From NCBI RefSeq assembly GCF_003113265.1, contig NZ_PUIV01000004.1:62001-126000 (forward strand): a stretch of DNA of 64,000 nt. The letters run 5' to 3'. The notes below the pieces were generated by a model. The model ran no database searches and had not been told where the DNA came from. It worked only from the letters and a program-made list of their open reading frames with translations. The DNA comes from Methylosinus sporium. Its GTDB lineage: Bacteria; Pseudomonadota; Alphaproteobacteria; Rhizobiales; Beijerinckiaceae. A program made the position numbers and the translations under genes. Shown here piece by piece: positions 11,101 through 18,542 of the stretch (position 1 is the stretch's first letter; every line of letters starts with the position of its first letter).

Positions 11101-13283
11101 ATGGGCGCAGTCGTCGTCATCGCCACGCTCTTCACCGAAAGGCCGAGATGGCCCGCCGATTCTCGCGCGGCGATGGCAACGCGATAGGCGCCGGCGCGCA
11201 AATAGCTCGTCACCAGCCCATTATGGCCGGGACCATTGTTCTCGCCTTCGCCGAGATGCGGAGCGAGAGCCGCGCCGAGCGAAAGTCGCGTCCGCAACCG
11301 CCCCAAAGTCTCGACGCGATAGAGCCCGCCCTCTGGAATATCGAAGCGAAACTCCCGCGTCTCGTCGCGGGCGAGATCGAACCAGACGGGCTTGGCGGAA
11401 GAAATCGCCGCCGCGGGACGCTCCTTCGCGGCCTCCGACGCCGCCGGCTCGACAGCGCGCGCATAAACGAGCGCGAGCGCTTCCGCCTCGGCGCGCGCCG
11501 GCAGACGGATGGTCGCGAAGCGATTGTCGTTTTCGATTTTCTCTTCGACGATCTCTGCCGGCGCGCGCGCCCCTCTGTCGTCGACGACGAGAATCCTGCC
11601 GCCGCGCGGCGTGCGGACGGGCAGAAGATATTCCGTCGTAGCCGGCAGCCACAAAGGCGCGGCGCCTTTTTCGAGGTCAGCCGGCAGCGCGATGACGCGC
11701 GGGCCTGTCAGCAGGCCCGGCGCAGAATTGGCGAGGATGAAATGCGATGCGTTCCGGTCGAGCTTCTGCTCGCCGAAGGAAACGACCGCACGAGCCGGCG
11801 GTCGCGGGAGAAGCTCCGGCGCGACGCCGGGCGGGCCGAGCGTCAGATCGACACTGCCGACCGCCCCCTCGAGCGGCGTGAGCGAGAGGACATAAAAGCC
11901 CGCCTGAAGATCATAGCGGCTCGGCAGGCGCCCATCGGCGCGGGGCGCGGCGGCGGCGAAGGCAGGCTCGATGAGCGCGCGCAGCCGCGGCCCTTCGACA
12001 TTGATCGCCACCGGGCCGCTGTCGGTCGCCTCGAACAGCAATGTGGTCGGCCCGCGCAGATTGAACCTGCCCCGATAGGCGCGCCCGCCCCCGATTCTCG
12101 GAAGATCGGCGGCGAGAACGCGCGTCTTGCCGTTTTCCGTGCGCGCCAGCAGGGCGGTGGCGGGAACTTCGTCGGCGCCCTCGCCGGTCACGTCCAAGGC
12201 GACGAGATTGGGCCCGGCCGTCTCGATCGGCGCGCGGCTCGCCCGGCGCAGCGCCCGCAAGGAGAACGCCTGTCCCTCGAGGCCGAAGATTTCGACGACG
12301 CCCGGCGTCTTGCCATCGCCGCCGAGCGAGACGACGGCGACCGGCTCCCGATTGCTCTTGTCCAGCACGGCGGAAGCGGACGCGCCCTCGCCACGGCGCG
12401 CCTCTATGCGCGCGGCGACGGGCTCGGGCAGCTCCAGGCGGAACGCGTCATAGCTCGCCGGCGCCTCGAAACGCGCCGAGCCGAATGGGCCGATAACGCC
12501 ATTGGCGACGCCAGCGGCCAGCGAAGCCGGCTCGAGCCGGCGCAAGAGAAAGGGCTGCGCCGCGCCGCCCTCCGGCCAGACGATCGTCTCCCCGCCATAG
12601 GCGGTCGCGACATAGCGGCCGGGCTCGACCGCGCCTTCCAGCCGCAGCCGCGTCATCGGGCGGCCGGGCTTCGTTTCGATCGTCGCGCGCGTCGGCGACA
12701 GATCGACGAGTTCGCCGCTCGCCTTCCACAATCGCAGATCGCGCAAGCCGCGGCCGAGCGCCTCCACGGCGACGCGGCCCGAAGAGCCGACCTCGAGCGA
12801 ATAGCTCCTCTGCGCGAGATCGCCGAGCTCGGCGGACATTGTCGCGCCCGGCGCCAGCGCCTCGCGCGCGCCCTGCTCCTGAAACGCCTCCGCGGCGAGC
12901 CGCGCCTTGCCGACCGCGCCCTTCGCGCCGAAGACGCGCAATTTGTAGACGCCTGCGTCGAGCAGGAGATCGAGACGCCCATCGCGCCGGCCGGCGACGC
13001 CAGACGTCTCGCCGGGACCCGAAATCATATCGATGAGCGCAATGACCACGCCCGAGGCGCTATGCGCGGAAATGGCGTAGCGGCCGGGCGCCGGAATGGT
13101 CAAGAGCGCGAAGCCGTCGCGATCGGCCGGCGGCTCGCTCTCCGAAAATCGGCCGGGAGCCGCGCGCGGCTCGCTACGCGATTTGGCTGAGGGCTCGGAA
13201 GCCGCAGAGGAAACGAAAGCGCCCAGCGCCAGGCAGGAAATGGCGAAAGCCGTCGACACTTTCACGAGCAAGGCCCCGATCAT
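8175..13283 (-). CDS. Large secreted beta-rich protein, first gene of the alpha-2-macroglobulin/PBP1C unit
   Basis: I do not recognise a named family. The 1,702-aa product starts with an export signal (Lys, then a hydrophobic run, then SSAAS). It continues as many repeats of a pattern of about 90-120 residues typical of small beta-sandwiches: a sentence such as GLYRVETLGR, then RLSLG, then LRAGAYRVAI or LEPGRYFVEA. This resembles bacterial pre-peptidase C-terminal (PPC-like) domains. No catalytic motif is evident. One low-complexity acidic stretch near the middle (EEQSPEGEGES) looks like a linker. The ATG at 13283 is preferred over a GTG at 13292 because GGAGG lies nine bases upstream. Its stop overlaps the alpha-2-macroglobulin start by ATGA, so the proteins are probably made in step. 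A role as scaffold or recognition partner is inference. Confidence 0.8.
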   Translation of the reverse strand: MIGALLVKVSTAFAISCLALGAFVSSAASEPSAKSRSEPRAAPGRFSESEPPADRDGFALLTIPAPGRYAISAHSASGVVIALIDMISGPGETSGVAGRRDGRLDLLLDAGVYKLRVFGAKGAVGKARLAAEAFQEQGAREALAPGATMSAELGDLAQRSYSLEVGSSGRVAVEALGRGLRDLRLWKASGELVDLSPTRATIETKPGRPMTRLRLEGAVEPGRYVATAYGGETIVWPEGGAAQPFLLRRLEPASLAAGVANGVIGPFGSARFEAPASYDAFRLELPEPVAARIEARRGEGASASAVLDKSNREPVAVVSLGGDGKTPGVVEIFGLEGQAFSLRALRRASRAPIETAGPNLVALDVTGEGADEVPATALLARTENGKTRVLAADLPRIGGGRAYRGRFNLRGPTTLLFEATDSGPVAINVEGPRLRALIEPAFAAAAPRADGRLPSRYDLQAGFYVLSLTPLEGAVGSVDLTLGPPGVAPELLPRPPARAVVSFGEQKLDRNASHFILANSAPGLLTGPRVIALPADLEKGAAPLWLPATTEYLLPVRTPRGGRILVVDDRGARAPAEIVEEKIENDNRFATIRLPARAEAEALALVYARAVEPAASEAAKERPAAAISSAKPVWFDLARDETREFRFDIPEGGLYRVETLGRLRTRLSLGAALAPHLGEGENNGPGHNGLVTSYLRAGAYRVAIAARESAGHLGLSVKSVAMTTTAPIVGEGAARAALDGGRGAVAPIEIAEDGLYRLELQGLGKQWRARLEEADGWPLAAPGPLAQLTRRFEKGSYRLVVLPEDVEGRFVARLRKIVTPAPLEGHGPHALPFDAPQKLQWREPLAKGAPRDPDVWSFALAGPSDVALDIGDGMVAEIFDEARESVGKFSAGRKFSGRLAAGAYRIEARSLAHDDRLDYRIALASKQLQPGAPRFVALPATLPFSIARDGVVDIASFGDKELIGALEDENGAVVERLEGRAEDWNISLSRRLPAGAYRLRLDALQGAPQPAREAEEQSPEGEGESAAGQEAEEPKGVEIRLALPASAPAEPLAFSGVKTISGAGAHELVLPAAPEGALMLVAAQSTRETALSIEKREADGRWRVIGRERGLAPVAAWPAEGGEWRVSVWTIGGADAAVTVAARSLTRRPAGFGDIALAPAPIEGLASNICVGRVAAPASALVAIGAAPSSLAAGSARGRLLAPTSAGALAPQAESLWLLSREDCAAKARVSAFTPGGAEIPLTLGESERAILPAAARPSGKARLWLARSAFGQPGVSAGGGFAVAPGAALALAGKEPPRLWNAAGVEPLRLAAQAIDVALAAPLQAGALFSGVVPPFTAQPVVFDGAGALALDLASGLAAFSAPEEARRFAAFADGAPLSRRFEGARALWLVNLTDRPAPARVASSAERYEPLTAGGAIKRFFGAAGETSHLVEAQPGDRLVVTGGEAVFVGADGRVQRGRSLLLGGPGEVTIAHAPGLVAAWIERAGKSPWPAAAPRDATAPFAATLNGEAQAFALDLRAPVVVDVRTSAPAIVAFAQNGAREVESFPAGVELHRYATPGRALIEIFSPHDGALSGALNITTTPVIPVTDGVNDPIVLGPAGSALFTFEVTKASEIGLGLRAEPDRAALRLLDVAGKTLGEGAAQILRLEPGRYFVEARAPTDAPATTLRLALRGLAPPPSGPPQEVAAEFLEKAGRKTGR

Positions 13284-13599
13284 GCGCAACACCCTCCGCC
13301 GCCGCGCGCGAAAGCGTCGCGCTCGAGCTTACGCCGCCGCATCTCTTCGAGTCGAGCCGGACTCTTTTCGCGCCGCGCATCCTAGGGCGGAAAAAAGCGC
13401 GCTTTTTCGTGGCGCCGCCGTGCGCGAGCGCACATTGCGACCGGAATGCGACGTTTCGCTAAGAGATCGCGCGCACCGGCATTAACCTCGAGGGAAAGTG
13501 AATTTGCGCTGCGCCCCTGTCGCCGGCCCGCCGCGCGCTACTTGCGCCGACGTGAGGCATCATGATTGCCGAATGGGATGCCTATTACGGAGGTCTTGA
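13284..13599. promoter_or_regulatory. Divergent intergenic region between envelope unit and SH3 gene
   Basis: About 316 bp separate two divergent genes, so promoters for both must lie here. The one clear structure is a perfect palindrome, AAAAAGCGCGCTTTTT at 13392-13407. I could not identify convincing -35/-10 pairs or a known operator. The ribosome binding site GGAGG for the plus-strand gene is at 13589-13593. Confidence 0.4.
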
Positions 13600-13989
13600 A
13601 TGAAATCGAAAATCGCATCCGTCCTCGCCGCCGCCGCGCTGCTCGGCTCGGTCGGTTCCGCCGCCGCCTTCCCGCGCGTCGTCACCGATCTCGCCGCCTT
13701 CCGCTCGGGCCCCGGCCTCGACTTCCTGCCCATCCTCGCCGTTCCCCCGCAGGCGGTGGTCGATGTGCAGGGCCATATCGGCGGCTGGTCGCGCGTCGCC
13801 TACGCGGGCAAGATCGGCTTCATCGCCAGCTCGCTGCTCGCGCGGCCGATCATCGTCAAGCCGGTCGTGACCTCGGTCGTCGTCGCCCCCGCTCCGGCGG
13901 TCGCCGTGACCCCGGTGGTCGCCGTCGCGCCCGCCCCGGCCCCGGCTCCGGTCGGCCTGATCACGGCCCCGCTGCGCATCTTCGAGTGA
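13600..13989 (+). CDS. Exported SH3b-like small protein A
   Basis: A 129-aa protein with a signal peptide (MKSKIASVLAAAALLG, cleavage near SAAAF), then a bacterial SH3 (SH3b) fold of about 60 residues. The latter carries the hallmark LAAFRSGPGLDFLPILAVP and GWSRVAYAGKIGFIASSLL. The tail is rich in Ala, Pro and Val and is likely disordered. SH3b domains bind peptidoglycan peptides or proteins; the ligand here is unknown. GGAGG six bases upstream of the ATG supports the start. The next gene encodes a related domain, so the two look like a tandem duplication. A hairpin at 14016-14040 may end its transcript. Confidence 0.8.
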   Translation: MKSKIASVLAAAALLGSVGSAAAFPRVVTDLAAFRSGPGLDFLPILAVPPQAVVDVQGHIGGWSRVAYAGKIGFIASSLLARPIIVKPVVTSVVVAPAPAVAVTPVVAVAPAPAPAPVGLITAPLRIFE

Positions 13990-14015
13990 TCGAGAGGCGA
14001 CGCGACAAACAAGGA

Positions 14016-14040
14016 GACGCGCGGAATTCTTCCGCGCGTC
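14016..14040 (+). terminator. Hairpin downstream of SH3 protein A
   Basis: GACGCGCGGAA pairs perfectly with TTCCGCGCGTC around a TTC loop, 27 bp after the stop codon. The run that follows (GCCGCTTTCTC) is only weakly T-rich, so it may be an imperfect Rho-independent terminator or an mRNA-stabilising stem. Confidence 0.5.
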
Positions 14041-14233
14041 GCCGCTTTCTCGACATGCGCCGGCGGCCTGCGTCGAATGATTCGACGTCTCGGGAAACGA
14101 GCCTGAAGCAAGGCTCGCGCTCGCTCTTTTAAAACCATTCCGTTCCGATGAAGCAGACCACTAGGCGGCGCCGACGGCTCGATGATAAGCTCGCCGCATC
14201 GAATCTCTTTTTGAAAATTCGTTTCGAGGCGCC

Positions 14234-14704
14234 ATGCCCCCTCTCGCGATTTTCCCCTTCTGCGCCTTCGCTCTCATTCTCGCCGCGCAAGCACAGGCGA
14301 AGCCGGCCAAGGTCGCCGAGATCGTCAATTTGCGTTCCGGCCCGGGCCTCGATTTCGCGCCCCTGCTCGCCATTCCCGCCGATGCGGTCGTCGACGTCGC
14401 TCACTGCCGCTCGGCCTGGTGCCGCGTCACTTACGCGGGCTCCGGCGGCTATGTGGCGCAGCCTGCGCTCGCCGCCGTTCCCGCGCGTCCTGTCGAGACG
14501 CCGATCTTGCCGCCGCTCGGCGCCAATGTATGGCGGCGCGACATTCCCCCGCTCTACGATCCTTATGTTTCCGCCGGCCCCTGGTACACCGGCCCATGGG
14601 CATATGAAGGAGCCGCCGCCGTGCAATGGCGTTACGGCTTTCCCGGCGGATATGTGCCCTGGCATCGCAACGCCACATGGCGGCCGGGCTTCGGCTGGTT
14701 CTGA
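14234..14704 (+). CDS. Exported SH3b-like small protein B
   Basis: A 156-aa protein with a signal peptide ending near AQAQA. Its SH3b-like domain shares the pattern NLRSGPGLDFAPLLAIPADAV with the preceding gene, followed by WCRVTYAGSGGYV. Two cysteines flank the middle of the domain (AHCRSAWC), a possible disulfide that protein A lacks. The C-terminal half is rich in Tyr, Trp, Pro and Gly (GPWYTGPWAYEG) and ends in GFGWF, which suggests a surface or cell-wall contact region. GAGG four bases before the ATG supports the start. Function beyond a cell-envelope location is unknown. Confidence 0.8.
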   Translation: MPPLAIFPFCAFALILAAQAQAKPAKVAEIVNLRSGPGLDFAPLLAIPADAVVDVAHCRSAWCRVTYAGSGGYVAQPALAAVPARPVETPILPPLGANVWRRDIPPLYDPYVSAGPWYTGPWAYEGAAAVQWRYGFPGGYVPWHRNATWRPGFGWF

Positions 14705-15052
14705 CGGCGCGACGCACATCGCCGCCATTGCGCGCGAAGCGCTCGTCGAACGCCCGCGCGCAAATGCGCTTCGCATTGCGACAAAAAAGCGCGCGTCTCG
14801 TCTTATGACGCTTGCGCGCTGCGGTGGCCTCGTATGAAAGTCCAACAATTCCAGGGGAAATAACGCCTCGATTTCATTCGCCTGTGACATTTGTGCGCAG
14901 CGCGGCGCGCGCGCCGCTTTTCTTGATCGAAATCAAATCGCCATTTGGCGCGAGCGTTAGACTCTTCACTGTCATCAAAGACGAAAGAGGCGAAAGGCGT
15001 CGCATCGGCGGCGCATCCGCCCTCTTCCCGCCTGTCTGCGAGGATTGCTTCC
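14705..15052 (+). promoter_or_regulatory. Promoter region of the cbb3 oxidase operon
   Basis: This 348-bp gap before ccoN holds the FNR/FixK box at 14923-14936 and a TAGACT element at 14958-14963 that fits a -10 hexamer. The expected transcription start is near 14970. The untranslated leader would be about 80 bases and ends with GAGGA nine bases before the ccoN ATG. I found nothing else specific in the first 200 bp after the SH3 gene. Confidence 0.6.
14923..14936 (+). promoter_or_regulatory. FNR/FixK-type box (anaerobox)
   Basis: TTGATCGAAATCAA is an exact match to the TTGAT-N4-ATCAA consensus bound by FNR, FixK and Anr regulators. Its centre, 14929.5, is 41.5 bp upstream of a start predicted from the TAGACT -10 element, the geometry of class II activation. 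cbb3 operons of rhizobia and relatives are classic targets. Confidence 0.85.
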
Positions 15053-16711
15053 ATGGCGCCGACCGACGCTCCCGCAACCAAATCCGTCACTGTTTCCGAA
15101 GCCGCAACGACGCTTCTCTTCATCGCGCTCGCCACATTGGCCGGCTTCATCGCCTCACGCGCGCATACGCCGGCCTATGCGTTCCACGCCGCTCTCTTCG
15201 CGCTCGGCTCGATCATCGCAGTGTTCGCATTGCTGAAACGCTATGAGCTGCGCGACGTGGAGGCGCCTGCGCAATTCATCGACGGACGCCCCAATTACAA
15301 CTATGGGCCGATTCGCTTTTGCGCACTCGCCGCATTGTTCTGGGGCGTCGCCGGCTTCGCCGTCGGCCTCTATATCGCGCTCGAGCTCGCCTTCCCGGCC
15401 TTCAATCTCGATCTGCCCTGGATCAACTTCGGGCGCCTGCGGCCCTTGCACACATCGGCGGTGATCTTCGCCTTCGGCGGCAATGTGCTGCTCGCCACCT
15501 CCTTCTATGTCGTGCAGCGCACCTGCCGCACGCGGCTCGCCGGCGAGATCGCGCCCTGGTTCGTCGTGCTCGGCTATAATTTCTTCATCCTCATCGCCGG
15601 CACCGGCTATCTGCTCGGCGTCACGCGCGGGCACGAATACGCCGAGCCGGAATGGTATGCGATACTCTGGCTCGTCGTGGTGTGGGTCGTCTATCTCATC
15701 GTCTTCCTCGCCACATTGGCCAAGCGCGAGGAGCCGCATATCTATGTCGCCAACTGGTTCTATCTCGCCTTCATCGTCACGGTCGCGGTTCTCGTGCTCG
15801 GCAACAACGCCGAGATTCCGATCTCCGTCTTCTCGCCGAAATCGGTGATCGTCTGGGCCGGCGTGCAGGATGCGATGATCCAATGGTGGTATGGACATAA
15901 TGCGGTCGGCTTCTTCCTCACCGCGGGTTTTCTCGGCATAATGTATTATTTCGTGCCCAAGCGCGCGGAGCGGCCGATCTATTCCTACCGCCTCTCCATC
16001 GTGCATTTCTGGGCGCTGATCTTCCTCTACATCTGGGCCGGTCCGCATCATCTGCACTACACCGCTCTGCCCGATTGGGCGCAGACGCTCGGCATGACCT
16101 TCTCCATCATGCTGTGGATGCCCTCCTGGGGCGGCATGATCAACGGCCTCATGACTCTCTCCGGCGCCTGGGACCGCCTGCGCACCGATCCCGTGCTGCG
16201 GATGCTCGTCGTCTCCGTCGCCTTCTACGGAATGTCGACATTCGAAGGACCGCTGATGTCGGTGAAAACGGTGAATGCGCTGTCGCATTACACCGATTGG
16301 GGCATAGGCCATGTGCATTCGGGAAGCCTCGGCTGGGTCGGCTTCGTCTCCTTCGGCGCGCTCTACTGCCTCATTCCCTGGGTCTTCGGCCGCAAGCTCT
16401 ATTCGCTGAAGCTCGTCGACTGGCACTTCTGGATCGCGACCATCGGCATCGTCTTCTACATATCGGCGATGTGGGTCGCGGGCATCATGCAAGGGCTGAT
16501 GTGGCGCGCCTACACGCCGCAAGGATTCTTGGAATATTCCTTCATCGAGACCACCGACGCTCTGCATCCCGAATATGTGATCCGCGCGGCGGGCGGCGGC
16601 CTCTTCCTCATCGGCGCGCTCATCATGGTCTACAATATCTACAAGACGCTGCGCGCGCCTTCGGCGGCGAGCGCCACCGAATTCTCGCCCCTTCCCGCTC
16701 CCGCGCAATAA
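15053..16711 (+). CDS. ccoN: cbb3-type cytochrome c oxidase subunit I
   Basis: Catalytic subunit of the high-affinity cbb3 terminal oxidase, which reduces O2 to water in the inner membrane at low oxygen. At 552 aa it has the normal length, with about 12 or more membrane helices. Likely metal ligands are His133 and the pair in [13 protein letters not shown] (about 412, 420 and 422) for hemes b, and His282 in [11 protein letters not shown] plus His331-332 in GPHHLHY for CuB. The ATG at 15053 is chosen over an upstream in-frame ATG because it has GAGGA in position and begins the usual short N terminus before helix 1. First gene of a nine-gene plus-strand operon, under an FNR/FixK box. Confidence 0.97.
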   Translation: MAPTDAPATKSVTVSEAATTLLFIALATLAGFIASRAHTPAYAFHAALFALGSIIAVFALLKRYELRDVEAPAQFIDGRPNYNYGPIRFCALAALFWGVAGFAVGLYIALELAFPAFNLDLPWINFGRLRPLHTSAVIFAFGGNVLLATSFYVVQRTCRTRLAGEIAPWFVVLGYNFFILIAGTGYLLGVTRGHEYAEPEWYAILWLVVVWVVYLIVFLATLAKREEPHIYVANWFYLAFIVTVAVLVLGNNAEIPISVFSPKSVIVWAGVQDAMIQWWYGHNAVGFFLTAGFLGIMYYFVPKRAERPIYSYRLSIVHFWALIFLYIWAGPHHLHYTALPDWAQTLGMTFSIMLWMPSWGGMINGLMTLSGAWDRLRTDPVLRMLVVSVAFYGMSTFEGPLMSVKTVNALSHYTDWGIGHVHSGSLGWVGFVSFGALYCLIPWVFGRKLYSLKLVDWHFWIATIGIVFYISAMWVAGIMQGLMWRAYTPQGFLEYSFIETTDALHPEYVIRAAGGGLFLIGALIMVYNIYKTLRAPSAASATEFSPLPAPAQ

Positions 16712-16723
16712 GAGGAGAGAGAC

Positions 16724-17482
16724 ATGTCCGACATTGCGCGCAACACGCCGACGGGCGGCCTGCAGAGGCGGCTCGAGACCAATTCGATCCTGCTTCTGCT
16801 GGCGATCCTGCTGCTCGTCTCGATCGGCGGAATCATCGAGATCACGCCGCTCTTCTATCTTCACAACACGATCGAGAAAGTGGAGGGCGTGCGGCCCTAT
16901 TCGCCGCTCGAGCTTTCCGGCTACAATATCTATGTGCGTGAAGGCTGCTACACCTGCCATTCGCAGATGATCCGCCCCTTGCGCGACGAGGTCGAGCGCT
17001 ACGGCCATTATTCGCTCGCCGCCGAGAGCATGTACGACCATCCGTTCCAATGGGGCTCCAAACGCAACGGGCCGGATCTGGCGCGCGTCGGCGGACGCTA
17101 TTCCAATGATTGGCATCGCGACCATTTGCGCGATCCGCGCTCCGTCGTCCCGACGTCGATCATGCCGGGCTATCCTTTCCTCGCGCAGACGCCGCTCGAC
17201 GCCGCGCATATCGTGGAGCAGATGAAGACGCTGCGCATCGTCGGCGTGCCCTACACGGATGCGCAGATCGACAACGCCGCGGCCGATCTTTCCGCGCAGA
17301 GCGCGCCGGACGATCCGGGCGCCGAAGCGATGCGCCGCCGCTATCCCAACGCCGTCGTCTACGACCAGGCGGGCAAGAACGGGATCACCGAGGAGGATGC
17401 GCTCATCGCCTATCTGCAGCATCTCGGCGTCTCGGTGAATTTCAAGCTCTATGACGACAAAGCCGCCGTGAATGTGAGGTGA
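16724..17482 (+). CDS. ccoO: cbb3 oxidase monoheme cytochrome c subunit II
   Basis: A 252-aa membrane-anchored c-type cytochrome that passes electrons from CcoP to CcoN. One N-terminal helix (about residues 21-43) anchors it. The heme site is CYTCH, Cys75-Cys78-His79, and [10 protein letters not shown] supplies the likely axial methionine. The start lies 12 bp after ccoN, with AGGAGAGAG just upstream. Confidence 0.97.
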   Translation: MSDIARNTPTGGLQRRLETNSILLLLAILLLVSIGGIIEITPLFYLHNTIEKVEGVRPYSPLELSGYNIYVREGCYTCHSQMIRPLRDEVERYGHYSLAAESMYDHPFQWGSKRNGPDLARVGGRYSNDWHRDHLRDPRSVVPTSIMPGYPFLAQTPLDAAHIVEQMKTLRIVGVPYTDAQIDNAAADLSAQSAPDDPGAEAMRRRYPNAVVYDQAGKNGITEEDALIAYLQHLGVSVNFKLYDDKAAVNVR

Positions 17483-17485
17483 GCC

Positions 17486-17638
17486 ATGACCGCTTATGAA
17501 TCATGGCGCGAATTCGCGGCGAATTCGGGCCTTTTCTTCTTCATTCTGCTGTTCGCCGGAGCCACGGCCTATGCGCTGTGGCCGTCCAATCGCGAGAAAT
17601 TCCGACGCGCCGCCGAGACGCCGTTGCGGGAGGACTGA
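17486..17638 (+). CDS. ccoQ: cbb3 oxidase small subunit CcoQ
   Basis: A 50-aa single-helix membrane protein. It begins MTAYESWREFAANSG, has one helix (LFFFILLFAGATAYALW) and ends with a basic then acidic tail (PSNREKFRRAAETPLRED). CcoQ stabilises the CcoP-CcoNO complex. It sits 3 bp after ccoO, preceded by GAGGTGAG, and 5 bp before ccoP. Position and layout make the call, since the family has little sequence conservation. Confidence 0.92.
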   Translation: MTAYESWREFAANSGLFFFILLFAGATAYALWPSNREKFRRAAETPLRED

Positions 17639-17643
17639 AAGAC

Positions 17644-18531
17644 ATGTCGACGCGAGAAGCTCACAGCGAGGCGGTCCGCATCGATCCGCACACCAAGACC
17701 ACGACGACCGGCCATGAATGGGACGGCATAGAGGAGCTCGACACGCCGCTGCCGCGCTGGTGGGTCGTCACCTTCTATGCGACGATCCTATGGTCGATCG
17801 GCTATTTTCTCGCCTATCCGGCGCTGCCGACGCTCGAAGGCGGCACGCAGGGCCTCATCGGCTGGCATTCGCGCGCTTCCGTCGCGCGCGACATGGAACA
17901 GCTGAACGAGATTCGCGGGCCCGTGCTCGAGCGGCTCGCCAACGCCCCGCTGGAAGAGATAGAGGCGCGGCCGCAATTGCTGAGCGCCGTGCGCGCATTG
18001 GGCGCGGCGGCCTTCGCCAATAATTGCGCCGGCTGCCACGGCGCCGGCGCGCAGGGCGCGAAGGGCTATCCCAATCTCAATGACGATGATTGGCTGTGGG
18101 GCGGCAAGCTCTCCGACATTCGCCGCACCATCGAGCATGGCGTGCGCTGGGACGCCGACAAGGACACGCGCAGCGAGACCATGCCCGCCTTCGGCCGCGA
18201 CGGACTGCTCGACGCAAAGCAAATCTCCCTCGTCGCCGATCAGCTCCGCGCAATGGCGAAGCTACCCGGCGGCATGGCGACGGCGCAGGGCGCCAAGCTC
18301 TTCGACGACAATTGCTCGGTCTGTCACGGCGTCGACGGCAAAGGCAATCGCGACATGGGCGCACCCAATCTCACCGACGCGCTGTGGCTGTTCGGATCGG
18401 ACAAGGAGACGATCGCGAGCCGCATCGCCAATGGCGGCGGCGGCGTGATGCCGGCCTGGAAGGATCGCCTCGACGAGCCGACGATCAAGGCGCTCGCCAT
18501 TTATGTGCATACGCTCGGCGGCGGCGAGTGA
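17644..18531 (+). CDS. ccoP: cbb3 oxidase diheme cytochrome c subunit III
   Basis: A 295-aa protein with an N-terminal FixP-type region holding one membrane helix (WWVVTFYATILWSIGYFLAYP), then two cytochrome c domains. Heme sites are CAGCH (Cys128-Cys131-His132) and CSVCH (Cys224-Cys227-His228). It receives electrons from soluble or membrane cytochromes and hands them to CcoO. GGGAGG eleven bases upstream supports the ATG at 17644; a longer in-frame extension upstream overlaps ccoQ and is rejected. Confidence 0.97.
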   Translation: MSTREAHSEAVRIDPHTKTTTTGHEWDGIEELDTPLPRWWVVTFYATILWSIGYFLAYPALPTLEGGTQGLIGWHSRASVARDMEQLNEIRGPVLERLANAPLEEIEARPQLLSAVRALGAAAFANNCAGCHGAGAQGAKGYPNLNDDDWLWGGKLSDIRRTIEHGVRWDADKDTRSETMPAFGRDGLLDAKQISLVADQLRAMAKLPGGMATAQGAKLFDDNCSVCHGVDGKGNRDMGAPNLTDALWLFGSDKETIASRIANGGGGVMPAWKDRLDEPTIKALAIYVHTLGGGE

Positions 18532-18542
18532 GGGAGCGGAAA

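Noticed and set aside
8157-13190. A 1,677-codon open frame on the plus strand
   Set aside because: It is antisense to the giant secreted protein. The product is an Arg/Ala/Glu-rich string without domains, and the strong GC bias at third positions keeps this antisense frame open.
13392-13407. Palindrome AAAAAGCGCGCTTTTT as a bidirectional terminator
   Set aside because: It lies between divergent promoters, where no transcript should end, and the stem is only eight pairs. I keep it only as a possible operator.
15155-17422. A 755-codon open frame on the minus strand
   Set aside because: Antisense to ccoN and ccoO, whose identity is certain. The His/Asp/Arg-rich product is a codon-bias artefact.
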